Notes: generated by a model from the letters alone, not told the origin. A stretch of 64,000 bases of DNA from Hemicordylus capensis (GCF_027244095.1 NC_069661.1:121833501-121897500), one strand, 5' to 3'. Shown: positions 35,901 through 45,102, numbered from the stretch's first letter. Numbers and translations: made by a program.

Positions 35901-38900
35901 TTGCGATCCAAACCAACATTTCTCATTATAATTTGCAAGGCAAATGCTATGCATAGTTTGCTTTACAAACTAGCATTAGATAACAAGGCAAATCATAGTT
36001 AATGCTAAACAGAAAATTGAGATAAATGCCACAAAAAAAAGAGGGGAGAAAGAAGCCTAAAAGCTGATGTACCCATCTGCAACAATTTAGGAGACTGAAG
36101 GAAAGATTCAGCTCAATCTTCCTTCAGCTGCTGGCATACAGCCAGACCCTCCATTCTAAGCTAAACCTGTCAAGCCATATGCATGTGATGTTCAAGTATT
36201 TGTTTTGCTGCTGGCACTGCAGAAGTACCTTCAAACCTGTACAAATGACAAACAAGCTCCACCACCTCTGGTAACAGCAATGCCTACTGGCACATTTTAG
36301 GGCGCATAGTATGGTAAGAACGGGCGGATCGAGGAGGAAGGATGGGCAGTTTCAGATTAAGTATTCCTGAAGAGGCATAATGTCTCTCTAACAGGCTGCA
36401 GTATGGGAAAGGAACAGTTCTAGACTCTTCCCTGTTACCCTGCAAGCACTAAATGTGGCTTTATCAGAGGAAAGTGTCATGCCCCCACCTGAGGAGGAAG
36501 AGGAGGGGGCAGTGGACTTACTGGGAGGCAGGGAGACGTCTGAGGAGGATCAGGTCTGTGATCCGAGTGGGGAGGCATTTGAGACGGGCCAGGGTGAACA
36601 GTTGGTACAGGAGGGGCCAATGGGGCAGAATGGTCTTTGGAAGGAAGAGTCAGAGTCTGAGCAGGAGGTTGAGCAATTATTGTCCCTCAGAGAACGTAAG
36701 CGAGAGAGCATCAATGGCAGATTTTGGAACTGAGAAGAAGCAGCCGACTATCAGCAAGAAGGTAGCAAGAGACTGAATTTGTGGCAGCTGCCAGGGGTGG
36801 AGCAGTGATTGTATGCACCTGGCTGTTGGCTATAAATTCTGTAGTTTGTGCCCTGAGCAGTCGGCTGGAGACAATGAGTCTAATCAACCTTTGTGTGTCT
36901 GAGATATTGTGACCCTCAAATATGGACCTCTAAAACTTGGCTAGAAGGTCTGGTTTATTGGAGTTTGATTGGAATTTCTGTGCATGGATTATTTGCTTCT
37001 GTATTCTGGGACTAACTGTGTGTTTAGACCTATTGTTTATCAGTAAAGCTGAAACCTGAGATGCACTTACAACCGGCTACAGTGTCGTAAATTTATGAGT
37101 GATTAATGTAAGTTGTCAGGCTGATGACAGAAAGTGACACAATCCTTCCCCCTTCTTATGTAAACCATGATCAGGCTATGCTTAGAAAACAAGTTGGCAA
37201 CTGTGATACATACCTCCTAATGTGTGTATATATATATATATATGCATACACACTTTTTATGTATATGCATACAAAGGTTGTCTCAAAGCACAGCATAAAT
37301 AAACTTATTCAGAGAAAACTATTGTATTTGCCTTTTTATAACTTCTATTATAACAGGACTCTCAAAATGTCCAGCAGCTAAAAATCATGAGAGCTTTATC
37401 TACATTTACCACATTGCATTCTCCTACTCAAATATATCAAATATTACTTAGAACACAGTACACTGGAAACATCTTGTACACAATCCCCAAAAGGGGGAGA
37501 AGTTTCTTCACACATTTAATCTTCTAGTAATGACAGTAAATATTCATATCAAATGATACCTACAGTAATATGTAAAGGTTACACACCATATTTTTGTTCA
37601 CATGAAGATTGCAAAACCTTTTCTTATAAAATTAAAATCTCCTTACCTATCTGTTTGAATAATTTCTTTAACGGTTTTAAAAAACTCAACATAGTACGTA
37701 GTAGCAATTGATGCCAATATCCAGAATGCAGAGTGAATGTTAAGTCTGGGAAGAGGCTTCTCCTTCTTCTCTATGCTTGCAGATTCAACTACAAATAAAT
37801 AACACCACAGTTATTCCAGTATAAGTCATTAAATGCAGCATAATGTTAGACACGTAAAGTGAAGCACTTCAACCTTCTAATTCATTCTCTGTTGCAAAGT
37901 GATGCATTGTGCCTCACCCAGGGTCCTTCAAATATACTGTACATGCATTTTTAACATTCCATTCATCTTAACGATGGGCATTCTACAGCATGCCATTTTT
38001 GTCCCTTGGTCATACTAAATTTCTGGTGTGTGCATAGAAAGGTGTGCACTCAGGGCACAATTTAAAAATATCCCATGCACTGATGAATTAGATTCAAGCA
38101 CTGAAGTAAAAATATTATTCCACAATTCCTTAATTAATGCAGAATTTTTAAACCTTTAAAAACATCTCTGGTTTATTATATTTATACAGTGTACAATCCT
38201 ATTTTTCCAGGAATTCTCAACAATTGTTTGCCTTAAGGGGGGAGGATGAGGAAGAGAGAGAGAGAGAAATCACTTTAGGACCCATTCAGTACAACAGTAC
38301 AATTATTTGCCTGGTTCTTAAGAGCCATAAGGAAGGCTAAAAGCAATGTTCCAATCAGAATCTCCCCTCCCGACCCCAGCCCCCACACCTTTATTATTAT
38401 TATTCCTTTCTTTAATTATGTTGTTGGCAAACCAGAAATAAATCCATCCTTCTACAGCTATATTAAAAAAAAAATTAACCCTCAAACAAATATTATATCA
38501 GAAGTTTGGGAACTCATAATGAATTTGACAGAAAGTGGGCATTTTTCACTATTCAGTTAAAAAGCGTATTTCTTATATAAAACTGAAAGCAAATAGTAGG
38601 ATAACAAAATTCAGAGATTGCTTTACTCCAAGGCACATACTAACACACGGCATGACAAAATAGTTCACACAACTGGCCACTTGGTTTTCTTGGCCCAAAT
38701 GCAACTTTTAATGATGAAATGGGCTCCCCCCACCCCCAGCTGCCACAAACTCAAGCCATATTTTTGCACACTACTTCAAAAGGTTTTCAAATTGAGACTG
38801 AGCAGTGATTTCCCAAACTGAGGCTTCTACTCATGACAAACCATTCAGATGACCAATCCACCATAAGTGTGGTGCAAACTAGGCAAGAGGAGTGGACTTG

Positions 38901-40793
38901 CCTAGAAGCCCCCTCCCACTACTGCCAGTCAAAGCAGCCACCCTCTGACTCAGCTAGCCTGTGGCATGCCCTGGTTTACTGAACAGAGTGTGCCGCAGGG
39001 TTCTGCTGATTTGAGCAGACAGCCACTATGACACATGGGAGTGGTGTTCAGGCTCACAGCAGTGGAAAGTATCCATGCCACCATTGCTGGCGGAGCACAG
39101 CTCCCGCTTGCAACAGCAGCCACCCAAGGGCGTAACTACTATTAGGCAAGGGGAGGCAGCTGCCTGGGGGCCCCCACGCCTCGAGGGGCCCCCCAGAGGC
39201 AAGTCACATGACTATATATTGTGAAGTGTGTATCAGCGAGGGGCCCATTTTAAAATTTTGTCCCTGGGCCCACTCCAGCCTTGTTACGCCCCTGCTGAGC
39301 CACCCTTTGACTCAGCCAGCCCAATGGCCCGCTCCGGTTTGCTGAGCAGAACATGCCTCAGAGTCCTGTCAAGCTGGAGGACAACCACTGTGACAGGCGG
39401 GAGCAATGACCTGGGCCAGTCACAGTGGGAAATATCTGTGCTGCCACCACTTCAGCTGCCACAGCAGTCACCCTCCAGCGCAACCGGACCTGCAGTGTGC
39501 TCTAATTTGCTGAGCAAAACACACCCTGGGGCCCATCCAAGTTGGATAAAACTGTTGCAACAGGCAGGAGCTGCCTTCTAGTCCAGCAGCAGTGGGAAAT
39601 CTCCATGCTGCTGCTACTGGCAGCACATTTTTCCACACAGGAATAAAGCTCTCATTTACTAACTTGTTCTGTAAGGTGATCTCAGGTTATCCACTATGTT
39701 AAATCCAACTGCTTGCTTGCTTGCTTATTTATAAGCTATGTTTACTGTTTTGTATAATGCATATGAAGATATGCAAATTATGGCAATTTTTTTCTGGTAG
39801 CATCTGATCACCTGCCACAGCCACTTTCTGACTCAGCCAGCCCTGCAGTGCACTCCGGTTTGCCAAGCAGAGTGCACCACAGAGCCTGGTCAAGTTGGAG
39901 GGCAACCACTGTGACAGGTGGGCGCCGCACTCCAGGCAGTGGGAAATCTCCAAGTTGCTGCCACTGGCGGAGCAAGGCTGCCACCCACAGCAGCCCTGAC
40001 TCTACCAGCCCCGCAATGCATTCTTGTTTGCTGAGCAGAGCATGCCACGGGGCCTGACCAAGTTGGAGGGCAGCTACTATGACAGGTGCAAGTTTTTTAT
40101 TTATTTATTTATTTATTTATTTCCGCTTCTATACCGCCCTTCCAAATAGCTCAGGGCGGTAAGCTGCACTCTAAGCCAAGAGCAGTGCAAAATCTTAGAC
40201 AAGCTACCATTCTCTCAGCAACGCCCCCCTCCATCTGCAATAGTACTGATTTAGTTTAGAAGGATGATATATGTAAGAAATACTTAGAGAATGTAGCTGA
40301 AGAGTTTTGAACACTCAGCAAGCATTTTCTAAATGCCATAGGCAAATCCCTATGGTCTTATTACATCTCAGGGTGGGTGCTGGCATTGCAGCCACCTCCT
40401 GGATGAATCCCTGGGACTGGCAAGGACCAAGGTTCCCTCTGACAGGGATTCTCAGATGTTGTTGACTACAACTCCCATCATCTCCAAGCAAAAGCCATTG
40501 CAGCTGGGGATTCTGGGAGTTGAAGTCAACAACATCTGGGAATCCCAGTTAGGGGGAACACTGGCAAGGACCTCCTTTGCCCCTTCAGCAGGGCAGCCCT
40601 ACCTGACCAACACAGCCTGGCCGGTTTGCACCTCCTCTCCGAGGGCTCACCAACGGCACCTACTAGTCGCCCGCAGTGGCTCCTGCTGCGTCCCGCGAGG
40701 CTCAGGTTCGTGGCCACCGAGCTGCCGCCGCAGCCGCAAGAACGGCTGCACCGAATCCGCCTCCTCCACTACCGTCACCTGCTTCTCCGCCAT
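26633..40793 (-). CDS. TMEM128: Transmembrane protein 128, complete gene span (four coding exons)
   Basis: This entry gives the whole coding span; exons are listed separately. The four exons (130, 142, 162 and 100 bases) join in frame to 177 codons plus TAA. Human TMEM128 has about 165 residues and aligns along nearly the whole length, especially [22 protein letters not shown] and [12 protein letters not shown]. Four membrane segments are visible at about residues 62-80, 93-115, 131-150 and 157-176, with a polar N-terminal tail of about 60 residues. The protein is a small multi-pass membrane protein of poorly known function, probably in internal membranes (family knowledge, not shown here). 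Introns are about 2.9, 4.5 and 6.2 kb, all GT-AG. Junction phases are 1, 2 and 2. The neighbour on the left, OTOP1, has the same orientation, as in human. Confidence 0.95.
26914..27070 (-). mobile_element. CR1 LINE 3' UTR fragment
   Basis: In TMEM128 intron 3. Reads AAGAACATAAGAACAGCCCT, CATCTAGTCCAGCATCATG, CAGTGGCCCACCAGATGC and GGCATGCCCTCTCTCC, the terminal part of CR1 in reverse. No ORF2 sequence remains. Confidence 0.85.
27185..27720. repeat. Tandem-repeat-bearing element in TMEM128 intron 3
   Basis: Blocks with TTTTTTGCTGATCTGCCAT recur at about 27345 and 27590, and phrases like ACCAAATTCACAACACATGG and ACTAAATTCAAAATACTTG follow. CTTATGAGATCAT near 27228 matches the start of the array at 21150-21690. 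The unit is poorly preserved. Confidence 0.55.
28036..28063. repeat. (CA)n microsatellite
   Basis: About 14 CA units followed by a short CCA run; in TMEM128 intron 3. Confidence 0.95.
28140..28640 (-). mobile_element. L1 LINE fragment, ORF2 C-terminal region
   Basis: The minus strand is open for about 111 codons, with [16 protein letters not shown] and [20 protein letters not shown]. This resembles the L1 ORF2 C-terminal segment (a YK-L-FRWY-TP-like motif before the cysteine-rich end). It lies in TMEM128 intron 3, and is old and partial. Confidence 0.55.
28711..29210. repeat. Probable DNA-transposon remnants
   Basis: CCAGGGGTGTCACTCAGATC near 28894 and ACAGAGGTGTTGCTAGGTA near 29213 look like hAT-type termini, but matching partners were not found. 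A TA repeat is at 29096-29116. Confidence 0.35.
29405..29615 (+). mobile_element. tRNA-derived SINE (type C), degraded
   Basis: GGTGAGGTGATTAGAGTGG stands for the A box; the 3' half has CTTCACAGGATTGTTGTGAG and GAACTCCTTGGCAGAAAAACA. The B box is not recognisable. Confidence 0.6.
29690..29975 (+). repeat. Pyrimidine-rich block with CCAAT boxes and (TA)n
   Basis: A CT-rich part (CTCACTCACTCGCCCCCTCC twice) is followed by TCTGCATATGGAATCCACAC, TGCCCAATCACCATGG, GGGCGGGGCTTG and a TA repeat at 29921-29972. The same order (CT-rich, CTGCATA, GCCCAATCA, then AT-rich) is seen near 54100-54240 with 57074-57180, so this is a dispersed element, possibly with its own promoter. Confidence 0.5.
29976..30790. 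other. TMEM128 intron 3, unassigned
   Basis: AT-rich, with a C-run followed by A-run at about 30580-30600. No repeat family recognised. Confidence 0.35.
30791..31245 (+). repeat. GC-rich dispersed repeat, CATTATGGGA-core family
   Basis: Starts GAGGATATTCACATGCACAG and ends AATCGTAAAGGGCTC. It holds inverted segments (AAGATTGGGCTTTGC / GCCCAATCTTTGCTG and GGGAGCCATATGGCTCCC) and the shared core AATGCACCGCACACTTGCGC followed by CATTATGGGAGTTCTGGGG. Compare 50936-51417. Probably a non-autonomous DNA transposon in TMEM128 intron 3. Confidence 0.6.
31581..32022. mobile_element. Tigger/pogo-like MITE
   Basis: The left end CAGGTGGCCCTCATTATC and the reversed right end CAGGTGGCCATTGTAATTC share the CAGGTGGCC start typical of Tigger-type elements (compare CAGTCGGCCCTCCGTATCC). 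The right flank is TA, the target of this superfamily; the left flank is altered. No transposase remains. Confidence 0.7.
32023..32950. other. TMEM128 intron 3, unassigned
   Basis: AT-rich; a local repetition of TTCACTTTAACTGAAGTGAA-like sequence at about 32822-32862. Nothing else recognised. Confidence 0.4.
32951..33112 (-). CDS. TMEM128: TMEM128 coding exon 3
   Basis: Encodes residues 91-145, covering the second membrane helix, the conserved loop [20 protein letters not shown] and most of the third helix ([11 protein letters not shown]). The acceptor CTTGCAG and donor GTAAGT are consensus. It is bounded by a long repeat-rich intron 3 on the left and, only about 80 bases to the right, by a GC-rich repeat that begins near 33197. 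Confidence 0.95.
33197..34430. repeat. GC-rich dispersed repeat in TMEM128 intron 2
   Basis: The first 360 bases (GAGGGCATTAACATGAGCAG, AGTGCCAGAATCGC, TACCCAGGCTTTTACTG, GCATGATGGGATTTCTGGAGG) share ordered blocks with 62445-62845. The following part to about 34430 is GC-rich, with long open frames on both strands but no protein motif; it may be the rest of the same element. A hidden host exon is unlikely, since TMEM128 is complete without it. Confidence 0.5.
34660..34870. repeat. Dispersed MITE-like repeat
   Basis: Contains CAATTCCCAGGGTTCTTTG and an inverted counterpart around AAGAATTGTAGTTCTGCG, with TTTAAGC/GCTTAA-like ends. This resembles an abundant squamate foldback element. No target duplication was identified. 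Confidence 0.4.
35283..35460. repeat. Dispersed repeat (LINE or SINE 3' part)
   Basis: GATGGATCCCTGTCCCCAAA, GACAATCTAAAAAGAAACAT and ACGTTAAAAGGTGCCTCTTT form a phrase that I recognise as a common reptile repeat. Family not established. Confidence 0.4.
35592..35635. repeat. Perfect 17-bp-arm hairpin
   Basis: TTTGGCATTAACCATGG at 35592-35608 pairs perfectly with CCATGGTTAATGCCAAA at 35619-35635, loop of 10 bases. Possibly a remnant of a foldback MITE. Confidence 0.9.
36477..37082 (+). mobile_element. Possible solo LTR (fossil), family unresolved
   Basis: Starts TGTCATGCCCCCACC, has a TATAAA-like box (GGCTATAAATTCTG) near 36829, a U5-like downstream part and an end near GGCTACA. This layout fits an old LTR left by a retrovirus- or gypsy-type element. 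No internal genes were seen and no matching target duplication was found, so it remains a suggestion. Confidence 0.3.
37225..37245. repeat. (TA)n microsatellite
   Basis: About ten TA units, in TMEM128 intron 2 close to exon 2. Confidence 0.9.
37647..37788 (-). CDS. TMEM128: TMEM128 coding exon 2
   Basis: Encodes residues 44-91: the conserved [20 protein letters not shown] and the first membrane helix with the following [13 protein letters not shown]. The acceptor TTTGTAG lies just above 37788 and the donor GTAAGG just below 37647. It enters in phase 1 and leaves in phase 2, matching exons 1 and 3. Confidence 0.95.
37789..38933. other. TMEM128 intron 1, left part, unassigned
   Basis: AT-rich; GA repeat near 38255. 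No element recognised. Confidence 0.35.
38934..40090. repeat. Interrupted tandem array, five diverged units of about 165 bp
   Basis: Units start at about 38934, 39298, 39464, 39814 and 39979 with GCAGCCACC-like sequence. Most then carry CTGACTCAGCCAGCC, TTTGCTGAGCAGAG, a GTCAAGTTGGAGGGCAACCA variant and CAGTGGGAAATCTCC. Unit spacing is 165-166 bp where uninterrupted. A hAT MITE (39125-39294) splits unit 1 from unit 2, and an unrelated AT-rich insert (about 39628-39813) separates units 3 and 4. It lies wholly in TMEM128 intron 1. Confidence 0.85.
39125..39294. mobile_element. hAT-type MITE inside the tandem array
   Basis: Ends CAAGGGCGTAACTACT and, reversed, CAGGGGCGTAACAAGG. AGCCACCC occurs next to both ends (39118-39125 and 39298-39305) and is probably the target duplication, with a few bases of ambiguity at the right end. 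The internal sequence (AGGCAAGTCACATGAC, GGGGCCCCCC) matches the element at 18542-18858 in the other direction. Confidence 0.8.
40094..40165 (-). repeat. L2 LINE 3' tail
   Basis: TTTATTTATT repeats and then CTTCTATACCGCCC, TCAGGGCGGT: the reversed terminus of an L2-type element. Confidence 0.75.
40428..40563. mobile_element. Foldback hAT-type MITE with perfect 8-bp target duplication
   Basis: Ends CAAGGTTCCCTCTGACAG and, reversed, CAGTGTTCCCCCTAACTG. Flanked by GCAAGGAC at 40420-40427 and 40564-40571. The arms continue inward (AGATGTTGTTGACTACAACT pairs with its partner near 40520-40545). It sits in TMEM128 intron 1, only 100 bases from the exon 1 donor. Confidence 0.93.
40664..40793 (-). 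CDS. TMEM128: TMEM128 coding exon 1
   Basis: Encodes 43 residues ([20 protein letters not shown] onward) plus the first base of an isoleucine codon. The ATG at 40791-40793 sits in the strong context AAAATGG. The same frame stays open upstream to an ATG at 40919, but the chosen start fits the human protein length better. The donor GTAGGT is at 40658-40663. The arginine-rich stretch LRLRRQL recalls the human N-terminus; the rest of this exon is poorly conserved, as expected for the family. Confidence 0.85.
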
Positions 40794-40960
40794 TTTGGTA
40801 CAAGAGACGAGAGAATTCCGGAAGTGACGAGTGTAGAACCGGAAGGAGATGTGGATGCGGCGGGCGGGCCGCATCTTGGCCACTGAGCGGGAAGGGGCTT
40901 CCCTTGTGGTTGAGCTCATGTTGGTGTTAGGCAGGTTTTTTTCGCGAGTAAAGTCATACT
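40794..40960 (-). promoter_or_regulatory. TMEM128: TMEM128 5' UTR and core promoter region
   Basis: A GC- and CpG-rich segment immediately upstream of the TMEM128 ATG, changing abruptly to AT-rich DNA beyond about 40970. It contains a purine-rich stretch with CCGGAAGT/ACCGGAAG motifs (40816-40845 region), the typical ETS-factor site of TATA-less housekeeping promoters. No TATA box was seen. The exact start of transcription is not resolvable. Confidence 0.6.
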
Positions 40961-42942
40961 GATGGGACTGATTAAGGAGGACTGTGTCCTTAAAAATGCT
41001 TTACATGTATTGTGGAGTCACAGACTAACAGATTGATTGTGGCTTTCCTAGACTGGATCCCACTTTGTCAAATGCATGGATTTCTCTCCCACTACAAGCA
41101 GTAAATTAGCATAGTACAGTTAGGAAGCGAGTGATCGCCACTACTGTTGTATATAGCCGAGCTTTCCACGATATCATGGATGTACTTTTTATTTGTGTAT
41201 GGCTATGTATATTCCGTTTATCATAGATCAACGTGGTCTGCAAAAAAAACAACTCAAAAACCAATTAAAATATAGAATAAAATACGAAGGACACTTCTGC
41301 ATTATATCTCTTGTATTTCATGACTTTTTTGTGTATCCACTGTTTATTTTTCTCTCTGTATCCGTATATGTGTGTGTTTAAATATAGATAATCTGGCTGC
41401 ATCAAACAATGCAGCAATGAAATGGGCTCTCATTCATAAAAACCTATGTTAGTTAGGTTAGTCTGTTAGTTTTTTAAGGTGCCACAAGACTTTTGGTTGG
41501 TTTTGCTGCACTAGGCTAATTAGGTAATAAAGGTATTATTACCTTTCTGGAATTTCTTTATTCCAGGGCATCACAGCATGCTTCACACAAACCAGCATAA
41601 ATCTTGTGTGATGAACATAAAGTACATCCCATTTATTTGTTCCATGAATATGCACAGCAGGAAGCTGGATTCTCCACCTCTGCACGCACGTGTTGATTGC
41701 ATGTAATGAACCAAGCATAGGAAATGCTTAATTTCTGCATGTGACTTCCATGTAAGAAGTAATGTCTAGAGTGAAGCACACAGTCCCATACAGCAAGATA
41801 ACTTCCTCTTATTTCCAAAATTTACCTGTCTGTAGAAGATAGGTTTCAGACATGTCCCTCTTTAAACTTTCCCCTATCTTTAAACTTTGATCTAGTAGCA
41901 ACTGTTTACTCAGCAACTTATGGTCTTGCTTCAGATAGGCAGTAGCTATAATACTTAGCATTTATATAATACTTTCAAAGCACTTCACACACAGATTTAT
42001 TTAAACAGGTTTTTCCTTTCCTTCTTCAAAGCAACTCAGAGCAGTGCACATTGTGTATGTCTCCACCCTCTCATGTTATCCTCATAACAACACTGTGAAG
42101 CATGTTCTGCCTATTGGCCACAATCCAGCACAGAATTAAGTGTGCTTAAGATCACTTATTTAAATATGCTACATGCATTTAACTCTTTCAGAGTATGATA
42201 ATTATCACCATCTGTTCTCCCTTGTTTGCTGGAGGTTTCTCTCAATGTCTTCATGTTAGCATTGTAGATCATATATATAACTTCAGACATATTTTAATTT
42301 TAAGTCAATATTAGGATTTATGGAGCCTTCTCTTTAGGATGTAAAGATATTTTAATGCTATCATCATTGAACTTATATCTCCATTTTCTTCTGTCAGCAA
42401 AAGTTCATATTTTGATTTCATTTGAAACTCCCTCAAAAGGTGTTCAAACAATGCCAATTTTTTAAAATCCACATTATGTAATTGAAAATGTTTACTCTAT
42501 AATCAGTGTAATGTATTTTTCCAAGATGAAACCATGGGAAAGGATCATGAAAAGCCAAAAACAAATATGTGGCTTGGACTATGAAAAGATTTTTTGGGTG
42601 GAACTTGGCAAAACAAAGCAATAATATGTCACAGAACATTTAATAGAATGGCACAGGTTATATTTTTCTCAAATGTCAAAAGAAGGTTACTTTTGGTGAT
42701 AAGTGTTTCTTATCACCAAATAGGAATGTTTTAAACAGGTATCTTTCTTTCCATTACTCAATTTCCATTAACTATGTGCAAGTACAACATGACTGAGCAT
42801 TACCTGCCTGTAGTTACCTAACAACCCAGTCCTTTGCAGAGTTAGGTACACTTAATTGAGCAAATTTAGTTTTTCAGCTGCTTTAAATATATCTAACTCT
42901 GTATAACATCAAGCTGTGAATTACAGCCAATGCCAATATATT
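40961..42942. other. TMEM128 upstream flank, mostly unassigned
   Basis: A dispersed repeat with GTCTGTTAGTTTTTTAAGG and TGCCACAAGACTTTTGG lies at about 41400-41520 (related to 56330-56470). A 12-bp-arm hairpin (TTTGGTGATAAG) is at 42692-42720. No LYAR exon recognised. Confidence 0.4.
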
Positions 42943-43183
42943 GCACAGTGAAATATAGATGGTTCTGAACTGCCTGCATTGCTGCATAGGTCTAAAAAAA
43001 GAGCACTCTCTTATGTTAGGGTTGCACGATTGCAATTCTATTGCATTGCAGAAGTGCAATAGCACCAATTTAAGTATTGGCAGAAGAGTGCTCTTATACA
43101 AGGCCATTGGCTCCTTTTTTAAAAAAAAAAAAAGATGCCCACAGTGCCACTGGTGATTCAGAACCAACAGTGTTTCACTGTGT
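42943..43183. mobile_element. Foldback MITE
   Basis: ACAGTGAAATATAGATGGTT at the left pairs with the reversed right end ACAGTGAAACACTGTTGGTT; inner arms AAGAGCACTCTC / AGAGTGCTCTT pair as well. About 240 bp. No target duplication found, superfamily unknown. Confidence 0.6.
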
Positions 43184-44171
43184 TTGGCTGTTGGTCAATA
43201 TGATTTCCTTCCTTATAAAGGTTGCTTTCCACTGATGCTACTTATTCAGGCAAAATAAATTATGTATGCATATATGGAACTTTTAATGTATGTTACTTTC
43301 TTTGTCATTTTGTGTGGCAAAGATTTATGAAACGCATGTGATACACATAGAGATGTTGTGTGGCTTTGGAACTGGCAGTAGGTTTAAAGTCAGAGTGTAC
43401 AATATATGTAAGTAATGTTTTTCTTTTAATTCTAAAAATCAGCTACCTTTAAACGATTAAAACATTAAAACTCTTTCATATATGATATCAACAGAAGTTA
43501 TGCTAGAGATATGTGAAGACCTGGGATACTGTTAGAATTCCTCTCAAAGGTTTCTGACAAATCACCAATGACAGGTTCCCTCCTTATCTCCTTTGGTCAA
43601 GAAAAGAGAACTTCACAATCCTTGAGAAAGTTAATTTAATATTAAGTTCAAGGGAGAATGTTTAGACAAAGGGTAGCATCCAAACTAAATTAGTCATTGC
43701 TAAGTCCCATTTAAATTAATAGTACTTAAGTACATCATGATTAACTTGTTACATTTATTTCAATGGTATTTAGTCATTAGTAACTTAATTTGTGTCCTGT
43801 CTATTGATTATTAGTCAGACTGTTAATGTGCAACCCTTAGGTAAAGAAAGATACACAACTATTGTTAATGGAACAGTTCTGGAACACTGGCATAATTTCT
43901 TGTGTGGGGAATTAACAAGACTACAGTGAACAGTCTATTACAGTATCAATTTGTGCAAAGCTTTGGTCCAGAAATAAAGGCTTGAAATAATAGGGGTATG
44001 GTACAATCAGATTTATTTAAGGATTATTGGGGTACAGGAAATGAAAAGGATAGTTAGGTAATTGATAAAGGCAATAAAACTGTAACTAGCAATATAAATC
44101 AAAGACTCATGAAGAGGCCTTTTTAGCTTCAAACTGCTATTAAATCAGTTTAGGACAGGTCTATCAATGGC
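43184..44171. other. Unassigned DNA
   Basis: AT-rich; no exon or element recognised. Confidence 0.35.
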
Positions 44172-44382
44172 TACTAGAGTCTGGTGGCTATAGGCCACCT
44201 CCAGCCTCAGAGGCACGATGTCTCTCAATACCAGGCACGATGTCTCTCAATACCAGTTGCAGGGGAGCAACAGCAAGAGAGAGGGCATGCCCCAGAGGCA
44301 TCTGGTGGGCCACTGTGTGAAACAGGATGCTAGACTAGATAGGCTTTGGGCTTGATCCAGCAGGGCTGTTCTTATGTAAAGC
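44172..44382 (+). mobile_element. CR1 LINE 3' UTR with internal 22-bp duplication
   Basis: Plus-strand CR1 end: GGGCATGCCCCAGAGGCATC, GGCCACTGTGTGAAACAGG, GATCCAGCAGGGCTGTTCTT, ATG. A 22-bp unit (GGCACGATGTCTCTCAATAC and two more bases) is duplicated in tandem at 44212-44255. Confidence 0.85.
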
Positions 44383-44578
44383 TGCCAGAAAGAGAGGATC
44401 TGGAATGCATAGCTTAGATTTAGGAAGGAAGAGAGGGAGAGGGAGAGATTGTTAGTATGCCTTCTTTCAATTCCGTTGGGGTATCCGTCACCCTTGCAGG
44501 ATGAGGAGTGCTGGAGGTCGAGCAGAAGGACAGGGTAGAGGAAAGGCAAGCATGCCAGGTGTCCAAGAAAGCGTTGGG

Positions 44579-45094
44579 CAGGGGCACACCTAGGTAATTT
44601 TGGTGCCTGGACCACCCTCGCCATGAGGCCCCCTACGACCCCCCTGAAACCTACTTTTGGGGGCCTCCTGCCATGCCAAACCTCTGGTTTGTTTGTTTTT
44701 TATTTCAGTCATTGCGCGGCTGAGGGGTGCCTTCCAGGGGGTTAGCCGGGCCATCCTCCCTTCCCCGATGGCTGGAGTGGCCAGAGTGACCAAAGGGCCT
44801 GTCCATTCAGCCCAGTGGCTCTTGCTAACTGCGAGATGCACCTAAGCAGTTAGCAAGAACCACTGGGCCGAACAGACAGGCCCAGAGGTTGCTTTGGCCC
44901 CTGCCTCTGGGGGGTCAACTGCTCGGCTCACCCCCCGGTAGCCATCCCCTGAGCCGTGTGGCAGCGGAATTTTTAAAAAGGTAGGTTTGGCATGGCAAGG
45001 TGGGCACAAGGTGGCAGCAGGAGGCCCACCTGGCCATTTGGACCTTGGAGGCCACAGACCAGGGCCCCAAGGTCCAGGGATTAGAGTGCCTCTA
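44579..45094. mobile_element. Palindromic hAT-like element
   Basis: The left end CAGGGGCACACCTAGG and the reversed right end TAGAGGCACTCTAATC match partly. Flanks GCGTTGGG and GTGATGGG match at 6 of 8. Inner arms (CTCCTGCCATGCCAAACCT; AGGTTTGGCATGGCA) also pair. The centre is a 38-bp-arm hairpin at 44795-44883. Confidence 0.55.
44795..44883. repeat. 38-bp-arm hairpin at the centre of the hAT-like element
   Basis: 44795-44832 and 44846-44883 are reverse complements with four mismatches; loop of 13 bases. Confidence 0.9.
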
Positions 45095-45102
45095 GTGATG
45101 GG

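Noticed and set aside
36453-36776. Glutamate-rich open frames of about 100 codons
   Set aside because: Lies in the possible LTR; acidic composition only and no recognised domain.
42433-42639. Possible exon (DETMGKDHEKPKTNMWLGL on the plus strand)
   Set aside because: No family recognised, stops on both sides and no convincing splice pair.
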